A stretch of DNA of 64,000 bases. Source: Alphaproteobacteria bacterium (GTDB lineage Bacteria > Pseudomonadota > Alphaproteobacteria > Reyranellales > Reyranellaceae). Below the pieces are notes generated by a model, which worked only from the letters and a program-made list of their open reading frames with translations, did not search any database and was not told the origin of the DNA. Shown piece by piece: positions 6,510 to 14,188 of the stretch; the first letter of the stretch is position 1; each line of letters starts with the position of its first letter. The DNA lies in NCBI GenBank assembly GCA_017308235.1, contig JAFKFL010000019.1, forward strand, positions 1 through 64,000, in the 5' to 3' direction. The position numbers and the translations under genes are program-made.

Positions 6510-8219
6510 TCAGCCGCCGCGGGCGGCGGCGGGGACGCGCATGGTGAAGCGGGCGCCCAGCACGCGCCCATCCGGCGCATGCCGGTTGGTGGCGGAGATC
6601 GAGCCGCCATAGGTCTCCATGATCTGTCGGCAGATCGAGAGGCCGAGCCCCGAATGCTGGCCGAAATGTTCGGTCGGACGTTCGGAGTAGAAACGCTGGA
6701 AGATCGATTCGAGATTGTCTTCGGGAATGCCCGGTCCCTCGTCGTCGATCGTCACGACAAACGGCCCGCCGCGCGTTTCGCGGCTGAGCTCGATCACGAC
6801 CCGCGATCCGGGCGGACTGAACGAGAGCGCGTTGTCGACCACGTTGCGGAACACCTGACCGTAGCGGCCGTCGTGGCCGTGCGCGGCGAACGGCGGATTG
6901 GCCGCGACACGGAAGTCGATCGTCACACCCGATTTGTTGGCCGTCGAAGTGGCGTAATGGTGCGCCATGTCAGCGAGCAGGGCCTGCAGGTCGACCGGCT
7001 TCACCTCGCCGCGCATCAGCTCGGCATCGAGGCGCGAGGCGTCGGAAATGTCGGAGATCAGCCGGTTCAGGCGATTGATGTCTTCGTTCACGATCGCCAT
7101 CAGGCGCGCCCGCTGGTCGGGATCGAGGTCGGGCCGCGCTGCGACCTCGAGCGCCGACCGAAGCGAGGTGAGCGGGTTCTTGAGCTCGTGCGCCACGTCG
7201 GCGGCGAAGCTCTCGATCGCGTTCAGCCGCTGCCACAGCGCGTCGGTCATGGAGCGCAGCGCATCGTTCAGATCGCCGATCTCGTCACCGCGCCGGCCGA
7301 GGTCGGGCATCTCGGGGCGGGTGTCGCGGGCCAGCCGCACCGCGTCGGCGGCGCGCGCCAGTCGCGCGATCGGCTGGGTGATGGTGCCGGCGAGGTAGAG
7401 CGAGAGGAGCACCGTGACGCCAAGCGCCGCCACCGCGATGGTCAGCATGTCGTAGCGCACCTCGCGCAGCGACGCCGCGATCGCGCGGTTGTCGCGGGTG
7501 AGCAGCAGCGCGCCCATCACCTGCTTGTAGCGCTGTACCGGCACGGCCGCGCTCAGCATCAGCCGGCCGTCGGACACGACGCGCACCGCCGAAGCATTGA
7601 AGCCGCGCAGCGCACTTGCCGCTTCGGGAAAGTCGCGGACCGTGGGTGTCGGCTGTTCGACGTAGTGCGGGTAGCGGTCGGCGTGCGAGAGCTGGCGGGC
7701 GATCCAGTCGGCGACTCCCTCGCCGAACCGCTCGTCGCTTGGCTCCGGCGGCGCCTGCTGCAAGGGCGGCAGTGGCGTCACATGGATGCGGCCGGCGTCG
7801 CTCAGCAGTGCCGAATCGCCCAAGAGGTCGCCGGTCTCGCTGAACAGGCGCGCCCGCACGCCGGTCGGTCGCACCAACCGGGTCAGGAGCTGGCGCGCGG
7901 TATCGGCGTCGAGCCGGTTCACTGTCGTCTCGCCGCCCACGACGGCGACCTCGCTGATGCCGGCCGCCACCATCTCGCCCTGCACCAGAAGGGACGCGAG
8001 CTCGGCATCGATCAGCTCGTCTTCGTAGTCGCTGAGATAGACCGCGCCCAGCGCCAGCAGCGCCACAGGCACGATGTTGAGCAGCAAGATGCGGCGCGTG
8101 AGCGGCGAATAGCGGCGGCTGGAGCGCCGCCGGCGCCGCACCGTCGAGGGTGTCTCGTCGCGCGTCGTTCGCCGCCGGGACGGCCGCAACGTGGCAAGCA
8201 GGCGCTTCAGCGACGCCAT
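6510..8219 (-). CDS. chvG: Sensor histidine kinase ChvG
   Basis: A 569-residue membrane kinase. A basic N-terminus is followed by TM1 (about LLLNIVPVALLALGAVYL), a periplasmic stimulus-sensing domain of about 200 residues, TM2 (LTIAVAALGVTVLLSLYLAG), HAMP, then the H-box VAHELKNPLTSLRS with His344, N-box NVVDNALSF, G1 DEGPGIPEDN and G2 HSGLGLSIC. ChvG with ChvI senses acidity/envelope stress and controls surface and carbon metabolism in alphaproteobacteria. The ATG at 8219 is chosen as the first codon after chvI; earlier in-frame codons overlap chvI antisense-of-frame sequence. Same operon as hprK. Confidence 0.93.
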   Translation of the reverse strand: MASLKRLLATLRPSRRRTTRDETPSTVRRRRRSSRRYSPLTRRILLLNIVPVALLALGAVYLSDYEDELIDAELASLLVQGEMVAAGISEVAVVGGETTVNRLDADTARQLLTRLVRPTGVRARLFSETGDLLGDSALLSDAGRIHVTPLPPLQQAPPEPSDERFGEGVADWIARQLSHADRYPHYVEQPTPTVRDFPEAASALRGFNASAVRVVSDGRLMLSAAVPVQRYKQVMGALLLTRDNRAIAASLREVRYDMLTIAVAALGVTVLLSLYLAGTITQPIARLARAADAVRLARDTRPEMPDLGRRGDEIGDLNDALRSMTDALWQRLNAIESFAADVAHELKNPLTSLRSALEVAARPDLDPDQRARLMAIVNEDINRLNRLISDISDASRLDAELMRGEVKPVDLQALLADMAHHYATSTANKSGVTIDFRVAANPPFAAHGHDGRYGQVFRNVVDNALSFSPPGSRVVIELSRETRGGPFVVTIDDEGPGIPEDNLESIFQRFYSERPTEHFGQHSGLGLSICRQIMETYGGSISATNRHAPDGRVLGARFTMRVPAAARGG

Positions 8220-8253
8220 GACGCCGCCGTGCACGATCGGTGATCGCGCGGCT

Positions 8254-8949
8254 TTAGGCGTCGCGGTATCGATATCCGATGCCATAGAGCGTTTCGATCT
8301 GCTCGAACTCGCCGTCGACCTCGCGGAACTTGCGGCGTACCCGCTTGATGTGGCTGTCGATGGTGCGGTCGTCGACGTAGATCGTCTCGCCGTAGGCGGC
8401 ATCCATAAGCTGGTCGCGGTTCTTTACATGTCCCGGCCGTTCGGCGAGAGACTTCAGCAGCAGGAATTCGGTGACCGTGAGATGCACCTCCTTGCCCTTC
8501 CATGTGCACTGATGGCGGCTGGGGTCGAGCACCAGCTCACCGCGCACGATGCGCTCAGCCTGGCCTTCGCCCTTGGCGCCACCGCCGTCGGCGCGGCGCA
8601 GCACGGCGCGGATGCGCTCGAGCAGCAGGCGCTGCGAGAACGGCTTTCGGATGAAGTCGTCGGCGCCCATGCGCAGGCCCAGCACCTCGTCGATCTCCTC
8701 ATCCTTGGAGGTGAGGAAGATCACCGGGAACTGCTGCGTCTTGCGGACGCGGTTCAAGAGCTCCATCCCGTCCATGCGCGGCATCTTGATGTCGAAGATG
8801 GCGAGGTCGGGCGGCGTCTGGTTCAGCCCCTCCAGCGCCGACGCGCCGTCGGGATAGGTCTTCACCTGAAAGCCCTCGGCTTCGAGCAGCATCGACACCG
8901 AGGTGAGGATGTTGCGGTCGTCGTCGACCAAGGCGATGTTCTTGCGCAC
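8254..8949 (-). CDS. chvI: Response regulator ChvI (OmpR family)
   Basis: A 231-residue OmpR/PhoB-type regulator. Receiver: acidic pocket VDDDRN, phospho-acceptor Asp53 in [10 protein letters not shown], switch Thr in FLTSKDE, and Lys in FIRKPFS. The C-terminal winged helix contains [15 protein letters not shown] and [17 protein letters not shown]. The GTG at 8949 is preceded by AGGAG 9 nt upstream and yields the canonical N-terminus [11 protein letters not shown]. ChvI is the cognate regulator of ChvG, 34 bp downstream. Divergent from the HugZ-like gene at 9061, leaving a 111-bp promoter region. Confidence 0.94.
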   Translation of the reverse strand: MRKNIALVDDDRNILTSVSMLLEAEGFQVKTYPDGASALEGLNQTPPDLAIFDIKMPRMDGMELLNRVRKTQQFPVIFLTSKDEEIDEVLGLRMGADDFIRKPFSQRLLLERIRAVLRRADGGGAKGEGQAERIVRGELVLDPSRHQCTWKGKEVHLTVTEFLLLKSLAERPGHVKNRDQLMDAAYGETIYVDDRTIDSHIKRVRRKFREVDGEFEQIETLYGIGYRYRDA

Positions 8950-9060
8950 GGATAGCGTCTCCTGGGCTCGGTGGCGAATGCTAGCATAGACCGGGCGGTT
9001 GCCGCCGTCCGCCCGATCTGCCATCGATAACCGAGCAAATGCGGCTTTTTTGGACCTCCA

Positions 9061-9798
9061 ATGACCGACGACCCGCCGCGCCTGGTCCGTGAGCTGGTGC
9101 GCGGCCGAGACCGCGCCGCGCTCGCGACCGCTTTGCCCGGCCCGGCGAGCGAGGCAGGCTGGCCCTATGCCTCGCTCGTACTGGTCGCGGTCGATCACGA
9201 TCTTGCGCCGATCCTGCTCCTGAGCGATCTCGCCGACCATAGCAAGGCGATGGCGGCCGATGACCGGGTATCGCTGCTATTCGACGGTACTGTCGGTCTC
9301 GATCAGCCGCTCACCGGACCTCGCGTCTCGCTGCTCGGTCTGGCGCATCGCACCGACGACGCCCGGTTGAAGAGGCGCTTCCTGGCGCGTCACCCCGATG
9401 CCGAACTCTATGCCGGCTTCGCGGATTTCAATTTCTACCGGGTTGCGGTCGAACGCGCGCACCTGGTGGGTGGCTTCGGCAAGATCCGCTGGCTGTCGGC
9501 GAGCGAGCTGATGCCAGCCGCTGCAAAGCCATCACTGTCGGCTTTCGCCGTTGCCGAGGACGAGATCGTCGGCCACATGAATGCTGATCATGCCGACGCG
9601 GTGCAACTTTATGCCACGCGACTCCTGGGCCAGCCCGCTGGCGATTGGAAGATGACGGGCATCGATGCCGAGGGCCTCGACCTGCGCTGTGGCGGCATGG
9701 TGGCGCGCCTTGCCTTCGAGGCAGCGATTGCGGCCCCTGGGGATGCGCGAGCGGCTTTGATCGCACTGGTGACCAAGGCCCGCGCCCATGGACATTGA
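9061..9798 (+). CDS. HugZ-type heme-utilization/pyridoxamine 5'-phosphate oxidase-fold protein
   Basis: A 245-residue protein with an N-terminal FMN-binding split-barrel domain ([27 protein letters not shown]... SLLGLAHR) and a C-terminal DUF2470 domain with [14 protein letters not shown]. This is the two-domain layout of HugZ-like heme-degrading or heme-binding proteins and of related PNPOx-like proteins of unknown substrate. No heme transport genes adjoin it, although a putative heme-binding barrel protein lies 2 kb downstream, so function is uncertain. Divergent from chvI. Confidence 0.75.
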   Translation: MTDDPPRLVRELVRGRDRAALATALPGPASEAGWPYASLVLVAVDHDLAPILLLSDLADHSKAMAADDRVSLLFDGTVGLDQPLTGPRVSLLGLAHRTDDARLKRRFLARHPDAELYAGFADFNFYRVAVERAHLVGGFGKIRWLSASELMPAAAKPSLSAFAVAEDEIVGHMNADHADAVQLYATRLLGQPAGDWKMTGIDAEGLDLRCGGMVARLAFEAAIAAPGDARAALIALVTKARAHGH

Positions 9799-9847
9799 TC
9801 GTGGCTCCTGATCGCTCGAGCAAGCGGCTGCCAGATGATGGGATGAC

Positions 9848-11689
9848 TTGAGTACGGTATCCGACACTCCCGTCGTGCGATCACGGCAGCCTTGGCGAAT
9901 CCCGCTGATCGCGGCGCTGGCGCTGGCCTTCGGGTCGCTCGCCCTGATTTCCGGCATTGCCTACGTTGCCGTCCTTGCTGGGGCCGCCGGCACCACCGAG
10001 CGGCTGATCGTCGATCGCGCCGGGCGCGTCATCGAAGCGCAGGAATCGCTGATCAAGAACCGGCTCGATCCTGTGGCCCAGGAGCTGGAAATGATCGCGG
10101 CTCTTGCCGCGCAGGGCCGCATCGACATCGATTCGCCGGTCGCCATCCGCGAGACCCTGGCCGTCATGCTGACCCAGATGCCGGAGGTGTCGATCACCGC
10201 CTTCGCCTCGCTCGACCTGCAATTGGATCGCGCCGTACGCCAACCCGATGGTTCGATTGCCCGCGACACCGTGCCGCTCGCCGAGGTCCCGGGGACGCTG
10301 GAACGTTTCCGCGAGTTGCAGACAGTGCGTAAGGCGTTCTGGGGGGATCTGTTCTGGAGCCCAACGTTCAAGCAGCCGCTCTTGAACGTGCGGGCGCCGG
10401 TGCGGCGCAACGACGGTGCTTTCATCGGCGCCCTAGTGGCGACGGTCGGCATCGGCAACCTCTCGCAGGTCATCGAGGAGGCGTCCCCGCCCGGCACCAA
10501 CTATTTCATCCTGATCGGCCATGATCACGTGCTGGCGCACCGCCGGCTGATCGATCCCAGCGGGCTTGGCCTGTCACCCACCAAGCCGTTGCCGACCATT
10601 GCCGAGATCGGTGATCCGGTGCTCGCGCATATCTGGGATCCGCAGGTGCACAGCCCGGCGATCGAGCGCGCGCTGGGCAACCTTGGCCACATCGTGGAGG
10701 TCGACGGACGGCGTTGGGTGTTCGTGCAGCGCGAGCTCACAGGTTATGGCCCCGATCCGTGGCTGGTCGGCCAGTATGTCCCATTCGAGGAGGCGACCAG
10801 CGATCTGGATCGTCTGATGAACGGCGCCATCGTTGGTGCAATCACGCTCCTGTTCGCGACCCTGCTCGCCCTGCTGATGGGTGTGCGCATGGCGCGCTCG
10901 ATCCGAACCATCACCAGCGCGGCCGAGGCGATCGAGCGGCTGGAATTCGACCGGCCGATGCATCGCCGGTCCCGTCTGCGTGAGATTGACGACGCCAGCC
11001 ACAGTCTCGAGAAGGCGCGCAGCGCGCTGAAATGGTTCGGCGTCTACGTCCCGCAGCGCCTGGTGCAGCGCCTTATGGAGCACGGCGAGGACGGGGTGGC
11101 TTCACGGCGCGCCGAGATCACGGTCATGTTCACCGATATCGTGGGCTTCACGCCGCAGGCCGAAAGCCTGCCCGAGCACGAGACGGCCGAGCTCCTCAAT
11201 CATCATTTCGCGCTGATCGGCGCCTGCATCGAGCGCGAACATGGCATCATCGACAAGTATATCGGCGACTCGGTGATGGCGATTTGGGGCAGCGTGCCGC
11301 AAAGCGAGGACCATGCCGCAGCGGCGATCCGCGCCGCGCTCGCCATCGCGAAAGTCATCCGGGAAGACAATGCGCTGCGCCGCGCCTCGGGCAAGCCGCC
11401 GATCCGGCTGCGCATCGGGCTGCACTCCGGAGTGGCGGTCGTCGGCAACATCGGTGCGCCGGGACGCGTGAACTTCACCGTCGTCGGCGATACGGTCAAC
11501 ATCGCCCAGCGCTTCGAGCAGCTCGGCAAGGAGTACATGAAACCGGCCGACGAGGTGGTGGTGCTGACGAGCGGCGAGACACTCGATGCCGTCCAGGATC
11601 GCGCGGCGCTCGGCATCGACCTTCCGCCGCCGCAACGCAGGATCCTGCGCGGCCACGAGCAGCCGTTCGACGTCTATCGGCTGGTCTAG
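9848..11689 (+). CDS. Membrane class III adenylate/guanylate cyclase with Cache and HAMP domains
   Basis: A 613-residue protein. TM1 at about residues 16-40, a periplasmic Cache-like sensor, TM2 (AIVGAITLLFATLLALLMGVRM, near 325-347), HAMP, then a class III cyclase domain. Metal-binding Asp residues are in MFTDIVGFT and IDKYIGDSVMAIWG; the core continues with RIGLHSGVAVVGNIG and VVGDTVNIAQRFE. It would make cAMP (or cGMP) in response to an external ligand. The frame starts with TTG at 9848; no ATG gives both TM1 and a good RBS, so the start is uncertain. Its stop overlaps the stop of the convergent gene. Confidence 0.85.
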   Translation: MSTVSDTPVVRSRQPWRIPLIAALALAFGSLALISGIAYVAVLAGAAGTTERLIVDRAGRVIEAQESLIKNRLDPVAQELEMIAALAAQGRIDIDSPVAIRETLAVMLTQMPEVSITAFASLDLQLDRAVRQPDGSIARDTVPLAEVPGTLERFRELQTVRKAFWGDLFWSPTFKQPLLNVRAPVRRNDGAFIGALVATVGIGNLSQVIEEASPPGTNYFILIGHDHVLAHRRLIDPSGLGLSPTKPLPTIAEIGDPVLAHIWDPQVHSPAIERALGNLGHIVEVDGRRWVFVQRELTGYGPDPWLVGQYVPFEEATSDLDRLMNGAIVGAITLLFATLLALLMGVRMARSIRTITSAAEAIERLEFDRPMHRRSRLREIDDASHSLEKARSALKWFGVYVPQRLVQRLMEHGEDGVASRRAEITVMFTDIVGFTPQAESLPEHETAELLNHHFALIGACIEREHGIIDKYIGDSVMAIWGSVPQSEDHAAAAIRAALAIAKVIREDNALRRASGKPPIRLRIGLHSGVAVVGNIGAPGRVNFTVVGDTVNIAQRFEQLGKEYMKPADEVVVLTSGETLDAVQDRAALGIDLPPPQRRILRGHEQPFDVYRLV

Positions 11690-12336
11690 CCTGTTTTGCC
11701 TTCCTTCAAGAGGCCGACCAGCGGGTTCGGTGTCGGCGCCGCGATCCGGCGCAGCGTATTGGTATCACGGTGATCGAACGCCGGCGTCTTGCCCCGGACC
11801 GCCAGGTCCGTGCGCGTCACGTAGGTCCAGCTGCCGTCGGCATTGAAGGTGATGTCGATCCGGTAATAGTCGGTGCGGAACGCTTCCTCGAGGAAAGTGG
11901 TCGAGCAGATCCCGAAGCGGGTGTCGCCGCGCCGCGCTTCGACCGAAATGGCTTTGTCCTCCGGCTTCGCCGTTCCCCCCGCCAGCACCACCTGGCCGCG
12001 CGGGATGGCGATGGTCTGCATGATCAACCCGGTGGCCGGCTCCCACAGCCAATAGCCGACCTGATCATGGAAGGTGATGGCTTCTTCCGGTGTGTTGATA
12101 TGGATGTGGTAGCGTAGCCCATAGAGGAGCTGCGGGCCGTTGGTCTGCGGATCGATCGGATCCATCCGGATGTGTTCGCGGAACACGCGCCGTTCGGGAC
12201 CGTCCGCCTTGGGGTTGATGTCCACCCCCTGGTCGGACTGCCACTCGCCGGCGAGGTGCCGCAAGGGCCCCAGGTTGGCCAGCGTATCCGGAGAGGCATC
12301 GGGTTCGGTAAAGATGTCGTCGAGAGGATTCGGCAT
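11686..12336 (-). CDS. FABP/nitrobindin-like heme-binding beta-barrel protein (DUF1794-type)
   Basis: A 216-residue soluble protein. LGPLRHLAGEWQSDQGVD near residue 24 is the GxW-type motif that opens the nitrobindin/THAP4-like beta-barrel, followed by FREHIRMDPIDPQTNGPQLLYGLRYH and FHDQVGYWLWEPATG. Members bind heme or related ligands; the enzymatic role is unknown. The expected heme-ligating His near the C-terminus could be in FDHRDTNTL, which I cannot prove. Tail-to-tail with the cyclase (stops overlap) and divergent from the Rieske oxygenase. Confidence 0.65.
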   Translation of the reverse strand: MPNPLDDIFTEPDASPDTLANLGPLRHLAGEWQSDQGVDINPKADGPERRVFREHIRMDPIDPQTNGPQLLYGLRYHIHINTPEEAITFHDQVGYWLWEPATGLIMQTIAIPRGQVVLAGGTAKPEDKAISVEARRGDTRFGICSTTFLEEAFRTDYYRIDITFNADGSWTYVTRTDLAVRGKTPAFDHRDTNTLRRIAAPTPNPLVGLLKEGKTG

Positions 12337-12437
12337 GGGCTACTCACGTATCGTGCTGCACCGAGAATGCGTGTTCACCGTTGCAGTGACAAGCCAGTTG
12401 CGTGCTAATGAATCGACGCCTTCGTCAGGAGGATCGG

Positions 12438-13457
12438 ATGTGGGTCCGCAATGCCTGGTATGTCGCCGCCTGGACGCATGAGCTGGAGGCGGGGCGCATT
12501 CATGCCCGTACCATCATCGACCAGCCGCTCGCGCTCTATCGCGCGGGCAACGGGACCATCGTGGCGTTCGAGGATCGCTGCTGCCATCGCTTCGCGCCGC
12601 TCACGATGGGCCGTCTGGAAGGCGATGATCTGCGCTGCATGTATCACGGGCTGAAGTTCGCGCCCGACGGCCGTTGCATCGAGATTCCTGGACAGCCGCG
12701 CATCCCGCAGAGCGCCGCCGTGCGCCGTTATCCGACAGCGGTCGTCGGAAGCTGGGTGTGGGTCTGGATGGGCGAGGTGGGCGCTGCCGATCCGGCAACG
12801 ATCCCGCCGTCCGTTGCCCTCGACGATCCGGTTTATCGGCTGAAAAGCGGGCAGATCGACTACGCCGCGCATTATCTCCTGATCGACGACAATCTGCTCG
12901 ATCTCTCGCATCTCTCCTTCGTGCATGAGAACACGTTGGGCCTCGACATGCCGCAATGGGCCGACAGCCGGCCGAGGGTCGTGCCGCTTGCCCGTGGCCT
13001 GCGCATGCAGCGCTGGTTGCGCAACCACAGCCCGCGCGGCTTCATGAAGAAGCTCGGCGAACGCCTCGACGTCTGGAACAGCTACGACTTCCTGTTCCCC
13101 GGCGTCTTCCTGCAGCGCACCGGCTTTTATCCGTTGGGGACGGCCGAGGCGAATGGCGGCCAGGAGCCACAGACGCCGCCGCTTTTCCATCGCCTCGACG
13201 AGCAGGTGGTGACGCCCGTCTCCAACCGCGTCTCGCGCTATTTCTATGCCGCTGGTGCACGGGTGGGCGATATCGATCCCGACCGGCTCGATCGCCTGTT
13301 TGCCGTGACCGAGACGGCCTTCCAGGAAGACAAGGCGATCATCGAGGCCCAGCAGAAGACAATCGACCGCGAGCCCGAACGGCAGATGCTGCCCACCAGC
13401 CTCGACGCCGGGCCGACCCAGTTCCGCCGGCTGGTCGAGACCCTGCTGACGGCCTAG
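12438..13457 (+). CDS. Rieske aromatic ring-hydroxylating/O-demethylase oxygenase, alpha subunit
   Basis: A 339-residue oxygenase of the vanillate O-demethylase/PAO type. The N-terminal Rieske domain has CCHRFAPLTMGRL and LRCMYHGLKF (Cys-x-His and Cys-x2-His ligands, residues ~47-70). The catalytic domain has DDNLLDLSHLSFVHEN, with the mononuclear iron Asp/His residues. The ATG at 12438 follows AGGAGGATCGG, a strong RBS; the in-frame upstream ATGs have none. No reductase gene is adjacent, so the electron partner is elsewhere. The substrate cannot be read from sequence. Convergent overlap of 4 nt with the GST gene. Confidence 0.85.
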   Translation: MWVRNAWYVAAWTHELEAGRIHARTIIDQPLALYRAGNGTIVAFEDRCCHRFAPLTMGRLEGDDLRCMYHGLKFAPDGRCIEIPGQPRIPQSAAVRRYPTAVVGSWVWVWMGEVGAADPATIPPSVALDDPVYRLKSGQIDYAAHYLLIDDNLLDLSHLSFVHENTLGLDMPQWADSRPRVVPLARGLRMQRWLRNHSPRGFMKKLGERLDVWNSYDFLFPGVFLQRTGFYPLGTAEANGGQEPQTPPLFHRLDEQVVTPVSNRVSRYFYAAGARVGDIDPDRLDRLFAVTETAFQEDKAIIEAQQKTIDREPERQMLPTSLDAGPTQFRRLVETLLTA

Positions 13458-14071
13458 GTCAACTTCACCATGACGTGCTTGGCATAGGCCGGGCGGGTCG
13501 CCAGCCGGTCGTACCAGGCGCGGACGTTCTTGAGCTCCGGCCGCTCGATGTCGAGCGCGTACCAGCGATGGACCATGCAGCCCGCCGGGATGTCGCCCAT
13601 GGTGAAATGCGGGCCGGCGACATACTTGCGGTCCTGCAGCCAGCCGTCGAGCCGGCCCCACAGCCCGCCCAGCTCTTTCGCGGCCTTGCTGATGGCGGCC
13701 ATGTCGCGCTTCTCCGGCGCCGTGCGCACGAGGCCCCAGAACACGATGCGCATGCCGTCGGAAATGGTGCCGAGCTGCCAGTCCATCCAGCGATCGGCCT
13801 CGCTGCGTGCGCCCGGATCGTTGGGCCACAGCGAACTTGCCGCGTAGCGGGCCGCGAGATAGCGCACGCAGGAATTGCTCTCCCAGATGATGCGCCCACC
13901 ATCCTCGATGGTCGGCACCACGCCGTTGGGGTTCATCTTGAGGTACCAGGGTTGGTCGTTGCCGCCGAACGCACCGCCCACGTCCTCACGATCGTATTTC
14001 ACGCCGCATTCATCGGCAGCCCACAGCACCTTCATCACATTGATCGAATTGGCCCGACCCCAGATCTTCAT
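13454..14071 (-). CDS. Glutathione S-transferase family protein
   Basis: A 205-residue GST. The thioredoxin-like N-terminal domain starts MKIWGRANSINVMKVLWAADECG and contains the cis-Pro segment NPNGVVPTIEDGG and IWESNSCVRYLA (glutathione-gamma-Glu binding ES motif). The C-terminal helical domain follows from ~residue 85. Ser9/Asn11 in RANSINV are likely catalytic-site residues of beta/nu-like bacterial GSTs. It lies downstream of polA on the same strand, separated by an inverted-repeat element. Convergent with the Rieske oxygenase; substrate unknown. Confidence 0.88.
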   Translation of the reverse strand: MKIWGRANSINVMKVLWAADECGVKYDREDVGGAFGGNDQPWYLKMNPNGVVPTIEDGGRIIWESNSCVRYLAARYAASSLWPNDPGARSEADRWMDWQLGTISDGMRIVFWGLVRTAPEKRDMAAISKAAKELGGLWGRLDGWLQDRKYVAGPHFTMGDIPAGCMVHRWYALDIERPELKNVRAWYDRLATRPAYAKHVMVKLT

Positions 14072-14085
14072 CGCGTCCTCCTAAT

Positions 14086-14178
14086 CGTCACCCCGAGCGT
14101 AGCCGAGGGGCCTCTTTTTCGTCCGCCACAAAAAGAGGTCCCTCCACTTCGCGCCTTCGGCGCTTCGGTCGGGATGAC
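14086..14178. repeat. Composite inverted-repeat element between polA and the GST gene
   Basis: Outer arms CGTCACCCCGA (14086-14096) and TCGGGATGACG (14168-14178) match in 10 of 11 positions. Inside, CCTCTTTTT (14111-14119) pairs perfectly with AAAAAGAGG (14130-14138), and GCGCCTTCGGCGC forms a small hairpin. The whole resembles alphaproteobacterial extragenic palindromes and may also terminate the polA transcript or protect its 3' end. Its sequence differs from the GIY-YIG-associated palindrome family. Confidence 0.7.
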
Positions 14179-14188
14179 GGAGCTTGTG

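Noticed and set aside
14105..14145. T-tract stem in the polA-GST gap as a pure terminator
   Set aside because: The stem is part of a larger inverted-repeat element, so it is reported as a repeat, with termination only as a possibility.
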